DNA of 64,000 bases from Rhodoblastus sp. (GCF_019449565.1 NZ_JAGRPM010000038.1:124001-188000); one strand, 5' to 3'. Positions 56,012-63,537 are shown, counted from the stretch's first letter. Numbers and translations are program-made. Notes: generated by a model not told the origin, from the letters alone.

Positions 56012-57733
56012 CTAACTTCCGGAGATCTGGTTTCCGCCGCATCTTTCGCTGACAAACCCTTTAGCGCAGCCTTCCTTGTTCGTGTATCCGCCCAGAAGAA
56101 CTCGATCTGGATGGAATTTTGGAAGGCGCAGCAGACCTTCGCATCTATCGTATGCCCGTTGCCATTCTGCTGCGCAATTTTCAACGGTCCTTTGGGGCGT
56201 GGACATCCTGGAAGCGACCGGCGGCTCCAGTTTTTCTTGTTGGTAGCTCACCTGTTCGGCTGTGACAGAGCCTGTGGCCGTCCATCGCCCCTGATCATCG
56301 CGCGGCTGGTCAGGTTCAAATTTTCCTAACGACAGGTTGTCGAAACGGCGCAGTGAAAAATCTCCGTCCCTTTTCATCACGCCATTCTGATCCGCATTGC
56401 CGCCCAGCCTGACAACCCCCTGCCCCGTCGAAACCGTCAACACATCGACCATCGGATCGGCGGGCAGCCTCTCGCCCATGATCTCCGCCGCGCGGCGCCG
56501 GGTCATCATGCCGGCGCTGACGTAAGCAACGAGATTCTCCCGCTGCACGGTCGGATCGATCGCCGTCTCGTGGCGCCAGACGAATTCCAGACTGTCCACG
56601 CCCAGCATGTTCTGGATGACATGATCGCACAGCCGCTTGATCCAGGCGAGGATGGGGAACAGCCCCTCCTCCTCGGCCGTCTCCTTCTGCGTCTCGCTGG
56701 TGGCGCGATTCATCTGGCTGACGAAGGGCTGCGGCGAGATCGAAAAGGCGAAGCACACCACCCGCGCGATCCATTCGTCGAAAGCGTTTTTGAGCTCCGG
56801 CTCCTTGGTCTGGATGAAGGTTTTCGCTACCCCGCCGGGCACGAATTTCGCTCTTCTGCGCCGCGCCAGATCGCCGGTGAAATAGAGGTCCCAATAGTCC
56901 TGGAAATTCTTGATCTGGTCCGGCGTCCAGGCGTCCGGCACGCCGATCAGGCTCTCGGGCACATTGCCCTCGCTGTAATAGCTCAGCTGGTGCAATTGCC
57001 GCTTCAGGCCGATATTGACCGTCGCCATCACCTGCTCGACAGGCGAGAAACCATAGGCCCGATGCGCGCGCACATTGCGCGGCCGGTAGACAATGTCGCG
57101 CTCGCTGTAATTGACGGCGGGCACGCCTTTCAGAACCTGCTGGAACGCGACCGGATAGACCAGCTTGCCGTTCTGGACGAAAGCCCGCGGGGTCCGGCCC
57201 CAGGCGTCGAGCACGGGCTTGATGGTGGCGCCGTCGAGCGGATGCAAGGCCAAAAGCCCGCCCGCGCGGTCGCGCTCGCACCACAGCGCCGGCGCGTCGA
57301 TGACGAACAGATCTTCCAGAATCATCCGCATCCAGGCGCACCAGTCATGGACGCCATCCGGACTCTGGAAAAACTTCTCAACGCGCGCGATCTGCCCCGG
57401 TTCGGCGCTTGCGCCCGCCCTGGCGCGAATGCCCCAGTTCATCCGTTCGATCTGATCCTTGCGCGTTTCGATCACCAGTCGCAATAGATCATAGGCGTCG
57501 GCGAGCATGCGCAGATCGGAGAAGGAAAAGGCCTCGTAATTGCGCGCTTGGACATTGAGATTATAGCCCGAGGGAAAATCCCATTGCCGCCCCGCGACCT
57601 CCGCCGGCGCGCCCGGCGCCAGCGGATCCGACGGCCCGAACCAATCGGCCGCGCGCTCGAAGCCGCCGAAGCTGGCGGTCACCTCGACAGGCGAAAGGGT
57701 CCAGCGTGGCAGACCCGCGCCGCGTTCGGTCAT
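56012..57733 (-). CDS. Phage portal protein with linker and Cys-rich C-terminal extension
   Basis: A 573-residue protein. Residues 1-470 form a portal-type core (LRMLADAYDLLRLVIETRKDQIERM, AFSISPQPFVSQMNRATSE). At about 476-484 there is QPRDDQGRW, the same linker style as the carrier at 60963-62183. A 90-residue tail follows with four Cys (about 520, 531, 556, 565) in the pattern CAAEWQRAYDRC...GCAKGFVSERC, which looks like the end of a toxin rather than of a portal. The gene has its own AGGAG site and follows a terminator-like hairpin. Confidence 0.85.
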   Translation of the reverse strand: MTERGAGLPRWTLSPVEVTASFGGFERAADWFGPSDPLAPGAPAEVAGRQWDFPSGYNLNVQARNYEAFSFSDLRMLADAYDLLRLVIETRKDQIERMNWGIRARAGASAEPGQIARVEKFFQSPDGVHDWCAWMRMILEDLFVIDAPALWCERDRAGGLLALHPLDGATIKPVLDAWGRTPRAFVQNGKLVYPVAFQQVLKGVPAVNYSERDIVYRPRNVRAHRAYGFSPVEQVMATVNIGLKRQLHQLSYYSEGNVPESLIGVPDAWTPDQIKNFQDYWDLYFTGDLARRRRAKFVPGGVAKTFIQTKEPELKNAFDEWIARVVCFAFSISPQPFVSQMNRATSETQKETAEEEGLFPILAWIKRLCDHVIQNMLGVDSLEFVWRHETAIDPTVQRENLVAYVSAGMMTRRRAAEIMGERLPADPMVDVLTVSTGQGVVRLGGNADQNGVMKRDGDFSLRRFDNLSLGKFEPDQPRDDQGRWTATGSVTAEQVSYQQEKLEPPVASRMSTPQRTVENCAAEWQRAYDRCEGLLRLPKFHPDRVLLGGYTNKEGCAKGFVSERCGGNQISGS

Positions 57734-57790
57734 GTCAGACTCCTGAGAATTAGAATTTACGCGGTGAATATTTTCGCCGGATTGCGAAAC

Positions 57791-57816
57791 AAAAGCCGCT
57801 GCTCACGAGGGCTTTT
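57791..57816 (-). terminator. Hairpin between the toxin array and portal
   Basis: AAAAGCC (57791-57797) pairs with GGCTTTT (57810-57816). On the minus strand the stem is followed by a T-rich stretch (TTTTGTTTCG). The stem is only seven pairs and GC-poor, so termination may be weak; it would separate the immunity array from the portal transcript. Confidence 0.5.
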
Positions 57817-57829
57817 TCGGATCCGGTCG

Positions 57830-58216
57830 CTATTCCCTGCTGCCGACATAGGGTGAGGGCAAAGCAAACCATAGTCCGCCCGGATCACAGTCCGGCGATC
57901 CGGCAGCCAGCCATTCTTTCATGACTGCATCAAGGATTTCCGTATTCGTCTCGCCATAGTGCGGCTGATAGATCCAATCGAATTCCGTACCGCCGCCGCC
58001 GACGACAGGCTTGGCGCCATGCGCCAGCAGTTCAGCCACGCATCTGCGAACGAACTCAGTGAGGTCATCGCCCTCCAGCTCAAATTCGTATTGGCCGGCA
58101 GGAACAATCTGCCACATACCAACGGCGTCAACAGGCAATTCACGAGGAACCGACTCGATCCATTCCAAGACTGTCAGATCGTAGTGACGACCTCTTGCTT
58201 GCAGGTTTAGGCTCAT
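57830..58216 (-). CDS. Immunity-like protein, paralogue 4 of the array
   Basis: A 128-residue protein, nearly identical in ends to the copies at 59450 and 60580: MSLNLQARGRHYDLTVLEWI at the start, GAKPVVGGGGTEFDWIYQPHY and GLWFALPSPYVGSRE at the end. Its ATG sits in a TGA/ATG overlap with a leftover toxin 3' end (58213-58241), but no toxin gene remains in front of it. Role inferred from the cassettes at 59.4-62 kb. Confidence 0.65.
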   Translation of the reverse strand: MSLNLQARGRHYDLTVLEWIESVPRELPVDAVGMWQIVPAGQYEFELEGDDLTEFVRRCVAELLAHGAKPVVGGGGTEFDWIYQPHYGETNTEILDAVMKEWLAAGSPDCDPGGLWFALPSPYVGSRE

Positions 58217-58241
58217 CGCTGATGTTTTTTCATTCGAATGC
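58213..58241 (-). pseudogene. Residual toxin 3' end in front of immunity paralogue 4
   Basis: The 29 bases before and across the immunity start end CATCAGCGATGA, matching the last codons (His-Gln-Arg-stop) of the intact orphan toxin at 59833, including the ATGA overlap; the upstream part (GCATTC...) also aligns with GGATTC there. Only this end of the toxin is left. Confidence 0.55.
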
Positions 58242-58316
58242 CAACTGTACTGTCAATTCTTTGACGCCAGAAGCCGCTCCCGACCCTTCACGACTGGAGC
58301 GGGGACATGATAGCGT

Positions 58317-58535
58317 TTATGGCTCGGCTTTCCGCGGGCGGAATTTTTGTCCTAATTCTTTAAATCTTTCCCTTGCCTGGATCAGGCTTATCTTATTCGC
58401 CCCGCCCACATAATGTTCATTTGCTGATTGAACCGGGTCGTCCTCCCATCCGCAATTTGCGCATATTTCCCAATTTCCGCACTCTTTGATGGTGAGTTCA
58501 CCGCAGCAAGGACAGGAACAACAATGACCATTCAT
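58317..58535 (-). CDS. CPCC family cysteine-rich protein
   Basis: A 72-residue protein from ATG 58535 (AGGAGA upstream; an alternative ATG at 58556 overlaps the previous stop). The pattern CSCPCCGE, CGNWEICANCGWEDDPVQ is the CPCC zinc-ribbon family, often found in polymorphic toxin loci. It follows a distinct immunity-like gene and probably works with it. Confidence 0.75.
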   Translation of the reverse strand: MNGHCCSCPCCGELTIKECGNWEICANCGWEDDPVQSANEHYVGGANKISLIQARERFKELGQKFRPRKAEP

Positions 58536-58552
58536 TTTTATTTCTCCTGCGC

Positions 58553-58909
58553 TCACTCCCTCGCATCTCCGGACCTATCAATTTTAGCGAGGACATACTC
58601 GAAGACGAGATGCTTTTCGGTGGCCAATTGCAGGAATTGGCGAGCGCATTTGATCGATTCGAATGCGAAAGCGTGGCTCGATAAGAGTTTGGAAAAATCT
58701 GCAATATAGTCCATTTCTGGACGTCTTCCTCCACCAACGAGAGTAAAATTTTCTATACCGAGAATACCGACACCGATACGCTCGCAAAGTTTCAACAATA
58801 TCTCGCTCGACGTGATGTCAAACAATGGGACCCCGACGGATCTCGCAATGGGGCGCAAACCTTCGGAGGCTAGCAGATCGTCGACCGCAATGTATGCTAT
58901 TCTTCCCAT
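58553..58909 (-). CDS. Immunity-like protein of a second family
   Basis: A 118-residue protein (MGRIAYIAVDDLLASEGLRP) unrelated to the other four paralogues; the C-terminal half reads LDYIADFS-like (MDYIADFSKLLSSHAF). Its start overlaps the stop of a toxin-tail remnant by 13 bases, and its stop lies 17 bases before the CPCC start. Immunity role inferred from position; family not named. Confidence 0.6.
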   Translation of the reverse strand: MGRIAYIAVDDLLASEGLRPIARSVGVPLFDITSSEILLKLCERIGVGILGIENFTLVGGGRRPEMDYIADFSKLLSSHAFAFESIKCARQFLQLATEKHLVFEYVLAKIDRSGDARE

Positions 58910-58975
58910 GGCTTCTTCCAGTCTGGATCCTTCCAGTCCGATAACTGCACCACGTGGGAGCTATTTCCCGGACCG
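58897..58975 (-). pseudogene. C-terminal remnant of a second toxin type
   Basis: Immediately after the stop of the immunity gene at 58980, in another frame, the sequence reads ATGPGNSSHVVQLSDWKD and PDWKKPWEE before a TAG that overlaps the next immunity start. It resembles the end of a toxin, not of the intact toxin family here, and has no start of its own. Confidence 0.5.
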
Positions 58976-58979
58976 GTCG

Positions 58980-59360
58980 CTATTCCCTGTTGCCAACATA
59001 GGGCGAGGACAAAGCAAACCATAGCCCGCCTGGATAGCAGTCCGGCGATCCAGCAGCCAACCATTCTTTGGCGACGGCATCCGCAATTTCCTCGTTCGTC
59101 TCGCCATACTGCGGTTGATATATCCAGGCGTATTTTGTTCCGCCGCCGCCCAAGACAGGCTTGGCGCCATGCGCCAAGAGAGCAAGAACGCAAAGACGTA
59201 TGAAATCGGAAAGTTCCGCTCCTTCCAGCCCGAACCCATATCTTCCTGCCGGGACTATTTGCCAAAGCCCGACCGCGTCAACCGGTAACTCATCAGAAAT
59301 GGTTTGAATATGCTCGGCTAGTGTGTGGCCATATAGTTTGTGACGAGCATAAATATTCAT
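58980..59360 (-). CDS. Immunity-like protein, paralogue 3 of the array
   Basis: A 126-residue protein (MNIYARHKLYGHTLAEHIQ) homologous to the copies at 57830, 59450 and 60580: DAVGLWQIVPAGRYGFGLEG, GAKPVLGGGGTKYAWIYQPQY and GLWFALSSPYVGNRE. It is the most diverged copy in the N-terminal half. Its ATG overlaps the stop of a toxin scar (59357-59449) by ATGA, exactly as in the intact pairs. Confidence 0.7.
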   Translation of the reverse strand: MNIYARHKLYGHTLAEHIQTISDELPVDAVGLWQIVPAGRYGFGLEGAELSDFIRLCVLALLAHGAKPVLGGGGTKYAWIYQPQYGETNEEIADAVAKEWLAAGSPDCYPGGLWFALSSPYVGNRE

Positions 59361-59449
59361 TTTTGATGAACCTTAAATCCCGGGGGGCAGTGCAGAGTCG
59401 CCTCCCCGCCCGTCTCAATGAAACGGCCCGTCGCCGGATAGTGCGGATG
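59357..59449 (-). pseudogene. Deletion scar of a toxin cassette (linker fused to toxin end)
   Basis: Directly after the stop of the immunity gene at 59450 an open 30-codon frame reads HPHYPATGRFIETGGEA and then TLHCPPGFKVHQK-stop. The first part matches the HPRDPATGRFIETGG linker of the carrier at 62 kb; the last part matches the C-terminal GFKVHQ end of both toxins. About 220 residues between linker and end are missing. The stop overlaps the next immunity start (ATGA). Confidence 0.78.
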
Positions 59450-59836
59450 CTATTCCCTGTTGCCGACGTAGGGCGACGGCAAAGCAAACCATAGCCCGCC
59501 CGGATCACAGTCCGGCGATCCGGCAGCCAGCCATTCTTTCACGACAGCATCGAGAATTTCCGAATTCGTCTCGCCATAGTGCGGCTGATAGATCCAATCG
59601 AATTCCGTGCCGCCGCCACCGACGACTGGCTTGGCGCCATGCGTCAGCAACTCAGACACGCATCGCCGAACGAACTCGGTGAGGTCATCCCCGCTCAACC
59701 CAAACTCACATCGACCATCCGGAACGATTTGCCACATGCCTACCGCGTCAACAGGCAATTCGCGAGGAACCGCCTCAATCCATTCCAAGACTGTCAGATC
59801 GTACCGACGACCTTTTGCATGGAGATTTAAACTCAT
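59450..59836 (-). CDS. Immunity-like protein, paralogue 2 (cognate of orphan toxin)
   Basis: A 128-residue acidic protein (MSLNLHAKGRRYDLTVLEWI). The ATG overlaps the orphan toxin stop by ATGA. It shares its ends with the three other copies and differs mainly in the centre (IVPDGRCEFGLSGDDLTEFVRRCV), as expected for toxin-specific immunity. There is no signal or membrane segment, so it acts in the cytoplasm. Confidence 0.75.
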   Translation of the reverse strand: MSLNLHAKGRRYDLTVLEWIEAVPRELPVDAVGMWQIVPDGRCEFGLSGDDLTEFVRRCVSELLTHGAKPVVGGGGTEFDWIYQPHYGETNSEILDAVVKEWLAAGSPDCDPGGLWFALPSPYVGNRE

Positions 59837-60528
59837 CGCTGATGCACCTTGAATCCGGGTTCCAAATCTGGATCATTACTCTTGATAACATCAATCGTCG
59901 GCCCAAAGCTTTTACTCATTCGAACTCCAAACACGGAGCCGTCAGCTCGTTGATACCAAACGCCGCCATATCCCGATTGCTCGATAGCCGGAACAGCGCC
60001 CTCCATCAATTCGGACCTCAATTGTTCAAATTGTTCAGGAGTCACTGTTCTGGTTGGAGGCCTGGCGCGAGAGTACACGTACCCAACAGGCTCACCATTC
60101 GGCATCAGAATGTCGCTCATGCTTCGGCCATAAGAAGCCTGCGTGCTATCTCCGGTCTGCCCTGCCGAACCATCTCCGGACGAACCGGACGAACTCAGCG
60201 GCGCGAGTACAGGTAGCTCCGGCTTCTGATCCGGATCGCGCTCGTTCGGGTCTCGCGGCTGTTGGTCGCCAGCCTGCTCCAACCCCGGCCCGCCATTATG
60301 GCCAATGCCTGGCGTCTCGCCCTTGCTCTCGTCAGACGCATTGTCCGACGCAACGCCCGGCAACCAATAGCCTGGGCCATCTTGAATCTCGCCCTTGGGC
60401 CCGTGGGAGAGCACCCAGCCAGCGGCGGTCAGCGAAAGCAACGCGCCGCCAGCCACGGCATAGACGCCAGCAGCGACCTGCATGGCGCCGCCCGCGATCA
60501 AATGTTCCGCAACGCTGGCCGGGACCAC
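59833..60528 (-). CDS. Orphan toxin module (carrier N-terminus absent)
   Basis: A 231-residue frame from GTG 60528. The same frame is open upstream to 60579, right after the TAG of the preceding immunity gene, and includes the ARDPATGRFIETGGAA linker. It is nearly identical to residues 175-330 of the intact carrier, including the hydrophobic segment MQVAAGVYAVAGGALLSLTAAG and GIGHNGGPGLE. The last 90 residues are a diverged version of the same toxin domain (YGGVWYQRADGSVFGVRMS, TIDVIKSNDPDLEPGFKVHQ). No ATG is in frame, so it may be expressed poorly and act as a donor for recombination, as in CdiA and Rhs orphan modules. Confidence 0.75.
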   Translation of the reverse strand: MVPASVAEHLIAGGAMQVAAGVYAVAGGALLSLTAAGWVLSHGPKGEIQDGPGYWLPGVASDNASDESKGETPGIGHNGGPGLEQAGDQQPRDPNERDPDQKPELPVLAPLSSSGSSGDGSAGQTGDSTQASYGRSMSDILMPNGEPVGYVYSRARPPTRTVTPEQFEQLRSELMEGAVPAIEQSGYGGVWYQRADGSVFGVRMSKSFGPTIDVIKSNDPDLEPGFKVHQR

Positions 60529-60579
60529 CGCCGCCCCGCCCGTCTCTATGAAGCGGCCCGTCGCCGGGTCGCGCGCATG

Positions 60580-60966
60580 CTAATCCCTGTTGCCAACATA
60601 GGGCGAGGGCAAAGCAAACCATAGCCCGCCCGGATCGCAGTCCGGCGATCCAGCAGCCAGCCATTCTTTCATGACCGCATCAAGGATTGCGGAATTCGTC
60701 TCGCCATATTGCGGCTGATAGATCCAATCGAAATCCGTACCGCCGCCGCCGACGACAGGCTTGGCGCCATGCGCCAGCAGTTCAGCCACGCATCGACGAA
60801 CAAATTCCGCGAGGTCATCGCCCGTCAGTTCGAAATCATTTCGACCAACAGGCGCAATCTGCCACAATCCGACTGCGTCGAACGGCAATTCGGCAGGAAT
60901 GGCATGGATATATTCAAGAACCGTCCCGCCCCAAATACGATCTCTCGCATAAAGATTCAAACTCAT
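60580..60966 (-). CDS. Immunity-like protein, paralogue 1 (cognate of carrier toxin)
   Basis: A 128-residue acidic protein (MSLNLYARDRIWGGTVLEYI) whose ATG overlaps the carrier stop by ATGA. It shares the GAKPVVGGGGTDFDWIYQPQY and GLWFALPSPYVGNRD segments with the other copies, but its variable centre (APVGRNDFELTGDDLAEFV) is different. Immunity is inferred from overlap and paralogy. Confidence 0.75.
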   Translation of the reverse strand: MSLNLYARDRIWGGTVLEYIHAIPAELPFDAVGLWQIAPVGRNDFELTGDDLAEFVRRCVAELLAHGAKPVVGGGGTDFDWIYQPQYGETNSAILDAVMKEWLAAGSPDCDPGGLWFALPSPYVGNRD

Positions 60967-62183
60967 TTCTTGTGCACCTTGAAACCAAATCTCAATCTGG
61001 AATTATCGCTCTTTATGACGTCTACAGTCGGTCCATGCTTTTTGCTCATTCGAACACCAAACATGGCGCCGTCAGCCCTTTGATACCAAACGCCATCATA
61101 GCCCGTTGGCGTCGCAACCGGAACGGCTCCATCCATCAACTGGGATTGCAATTGGTCGAATTGCTCGGATGATACTGTCCTCGTGCGGGAATCTGCACGA
61201 GAGTACACGTACCCAACAGGCTCACCATTCGGCATCAAGATGTCGCTCATGCTTCGGCCATACGAAGCCTGCGTGCTATCTCCGGTCTGCCCTGCCGAAC
61301 CATCTCCGGACGAACCGGACGAACTCAGCGGCGCGAGTACAGGCGGCTCCGGCTTCTGATTCGGATCGCGCTGATTCGGGTCTCGCGGCCTTTGGTCGCC
61401 AGCCTCCTCCAACCCCGGCCCGCCATTATGGCCAATGCCTGGCGTCTCGCCCTTGCCGTCCTCGTCAGACGCATTGTCCGACGCGACGCCCGGCAGCCAA
61501 TAGCCTGGGCCATCTTGAATATCGCCCTTGGGTCCGTGGGAGAGCACCCAGCCAGCGGCGGTCAGCGAAAGCAACGCGCCGCCAGCCGCGGCATAGACGC
61601 CAGCAGCGACCTGCATGGCGCCGCCCGCGATCAAATGTTCCGCAACGCTGGCCGGGACCACCGCCGCCCCGCCCGTCTCGATGAAGCGGCCCGTCGCCGG
61701 ATCGCGCGGATGCTGGGTTTCATCCCACTCGGCCTTGCACAGCCGGACATTCGCGCCCTCGATTTCCGCCGCTTTCAGAATCGTCCAGGGCGAAAAGCCC
61801 TTGTCGAGAAATGTCGCCCCCGCCTTGAGCATTTCCGCGTCGCGCGGACCGCGCAGCGGCGGCAGGCCAATTTGCGCCAGCCGGATTGCCGCGCCGACAA
61901 ATTCGCCTCGCGCGACACTCTTTGCGACGCCGTGCACGCCATGCAGGACATTGGGATGAACAGCGCCGCCCTGAGCCAGCGAGAGCAAAGCGAAAATTTC
62001 CGCTTCCCTTCCCTCGACAGTGAGGGCGGCGGTCCCGTCCCCGCGCCTCGTCATCGGAGCGACGACAACGCCCTCGCCCAGCACGACGCCGCGATCGGTC
62101 AATCGCGCCCCGCCGCAAAATGCCGGCGCGGGCGGCAAATCACGTTGCGCCGCCGGGCGCTCATCTCCTCGCGGCGCGATCAT
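60963..62183 (-). CDS. Phage-associated toxin carrier with polymorphic C-terminal domain
   Basis: A 406-residue protein between terminase and portal genes. Residues 1-155 form a helical, phage-type N-terminal region (IRLAQIGLPPLRGPRDAEML, FLDKGFSPWTILKAAEIEG). HPRDPATGRF at 158-167 is a linker; 189-213 is hydrophobic (MQVAAGVYAAAGGALLSLTAAG); GIGHNGGP is at 249-256. A Gly/Ser-rich pre-toxin (285-310) leads to a toxin-like domain at about 318-406 (YDGVWYQRADGAMFGVRMSK, TVDVIKSDNS, GFKVHKK). The domain is not one I can name. The start overlaps the terminase stop by four bases, and the stop overlaps the immunity start (ATGA). Confidence 0.75.
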   Translation of the reverse strand: MIAPRGDERPAAQRDLPPAPAFCGGARLTDRGVVLGEGVVVAPMTRRGDGTAALTVEGREAEIFALLSLAQGGAVHPNVLHGVHGVAKSVARGEFVGAAIRLAQIGLPPLRGPRDAEMLKAGATFLDKGFSPWTILKAAEIEGANVRLCKAEWDETQHPRDPATGRFIETGGAAVVPASVAEHLIAGGAMQVAAGVYAAAGGALLSLTAAGWVLSHGPKGDIQDGPGYWLPGVASDNASDEDGKGETPGIGHNGGPGLEEAGDQRPRDPNQRDPNQKPEPPVLAPLSSSGSSGDGSAGQTGDSTQASYGRSMSDILMPNGEPVGYVYSRADSRTRTVSSEQFDQLQSQLMDGAVPVATPTGYDGVWYQRADGAMFGVRMSKKHGPTVDVIKSDNSRLRFGFKVHKK

Positions 62184-63529
62184 TCCTTGCCCTGCTCCTT
62201 CGCAGCCATCGTCCGGTAAAAATCAAACACGCCGCCGCCCTCGCCTTGATCGAAAACCAGCGAGGAAACCGCCCAGACCAGAGCGTCCACGCGATCCGGC
62301 GAATAGCCTGCCCGGCCACGGTCGAAATCCGGCGTCATCAGGCACATCTGGTCTTCGAGCCGCGCGAAAAGCCCGCAATGGCGCACCCTGCCCTGCTCAT
62401 AGAGCGCGGCAACCGGCTCGGCCCGCGTGAACTTCCCGCGCGAGGCGCGCACCGCGCGAAAGGCGACATTGGCGTCTACCTGGCGGATCATCGTCTCGAT
62501 CATCTCGCCACCATTATTGACCTCTGCGACGAGGCAATCCGCGCCAAATTCCTTCAAGGCGGTCACGGCGCGCAAAACCCAGCCGAGCGGCGTCTCGCCC
62601 TGCCGCGACAGATCGGCGAGGATGAAAACCCGACGGTCCGGTGCAAGGCCGGCGACGATCATGCCGCATTCGTCGGCGCTCTCCCCGGAGGTGACCGGCG
62701 GATCGAGCGCGACGACGATGCGCCCGAGCTTCGGAATCTCTTCCTTGCCGACATGGGCGGCCTCGATTGTCTCGCGCGTCCACAAGGCGCCGGGAACGTC
62801 GAGCAGCAGATGGGCGTGCAATTCCTGCCGCCCGAGCCGCGTGCCCTCATATTTACGCACCACGCGTTCCAGAAAATTTTCGGCGAGATTCCCGATATTT
62901 TCATAGGTCGAATGCTGCGTCGAAAAGGTCAGCGGATCCGCCAGCAGATCGCGCATCAGTCTGGTCGGACGCGGCGTGGTGGTGATGATCGCCTGCGGCC
63001 TCTCGCCCAGACGCAGACCGAACACGGCCTGATCCCAGGCCTCGGGATAGCGCCAGGCGGCGAGTTCGTCGGCCCAGAGCTTCATATGCTGCTTGCCGCG
63101 CAACCGCTCCGGCTCCTCGGCTGAGAACAGCAGGCTTTTCGCCCCGTTCGGCCATTCCAGGCGCCGTTTGTGCGCGACGTAGCGAGGGCGTTCGTCGCGC
63201 GGGCACACCGCCAGCACGCCGGATTCGCCTTCAACCATTACGTCGCGCACATCATCGGCGGTCGCGCCGATCAAATTGACCAGGGGAAAATCATGCGCCC
63301 AATGGCGAATGGTTTCGGCCCCGGTCCGTGTCTTGCCCCAGCCGCGCCCGGCCAGAGGCAGCCAATAAACCCAATCGCCGGGCGGTATCAGTTGCTCGGC
63401 CCGCGCCCAGAACGGCCACAGGGTTTTCAGCGATTCCAGTTCATCCGCGTCGAGCTTGGCGAAAAAGCCGGCGCGCTCGCGCGGGCTCATCCGCGCCAGC
63501 GCGCTCGCATCGGTCGGGGGCTTGCGCAT
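62180..63529 (-). CDS. Phage terminase large subunit
   Basis: DNA-packaging ATPase/nuclease of 449 residues. Walker A GRGWGKTRTG is at 61-70, Walker B LWADEL at 151-156, and the nuclease starts with VALDPPVTSG and has an Asp near the end (DRVDALVWA). It resembles GTA/HK97-type terminases of alphaproteobacteria. It starts eight bases after the small-subunit stop. Confidence 0.93.
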   Translation of the reverse strand: MRKPPTDASALARMSPRERAGFFAKLDADELESLKTLWPFWARAEQLIPPGDWVYWLPLAGRGWGKTRTGAETIRHWAHDFPLVNLIGATADDVRDVMVEGESGVLAVCPRDERPRYVAHKRRLEWPNGAKSLLFSAEEPERLRGKQHMKLWADELAAWRYPEAWDQAVFGLRLGERPQAIITTTPRPTRLMRDLLADPLTFSTQHSTYENIGNLAENFLERVVRKYEGTRLGRQELHAHLLLDVPGALWTRETIEAAHVGKEEIPKLGRIVVALDPPVTSGESADECGMIVAGLAPDRRVFILADLSRQGETPLGWVLRAVTALKEFGADCLVAEVNNGGEMIETMIRQVDANVAFRAVRASRGKFTRAEPVAALYEQGRVRHCGLFARLEDQMCLMTPDFDRGRAGYSPDRVDALVWAVSSLVFDQGEGGGVFDFYRTMAAKEQGKE

Positions 63530-63537
63530 GGCGGCGC

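Noticed and set aside
57830-60966. Repeated segments that might suggest a CRISPR or satellite array
   Set aside because: The repeats are whole 380-base coding genes with diverged centres, not short direct repeats with spacers.
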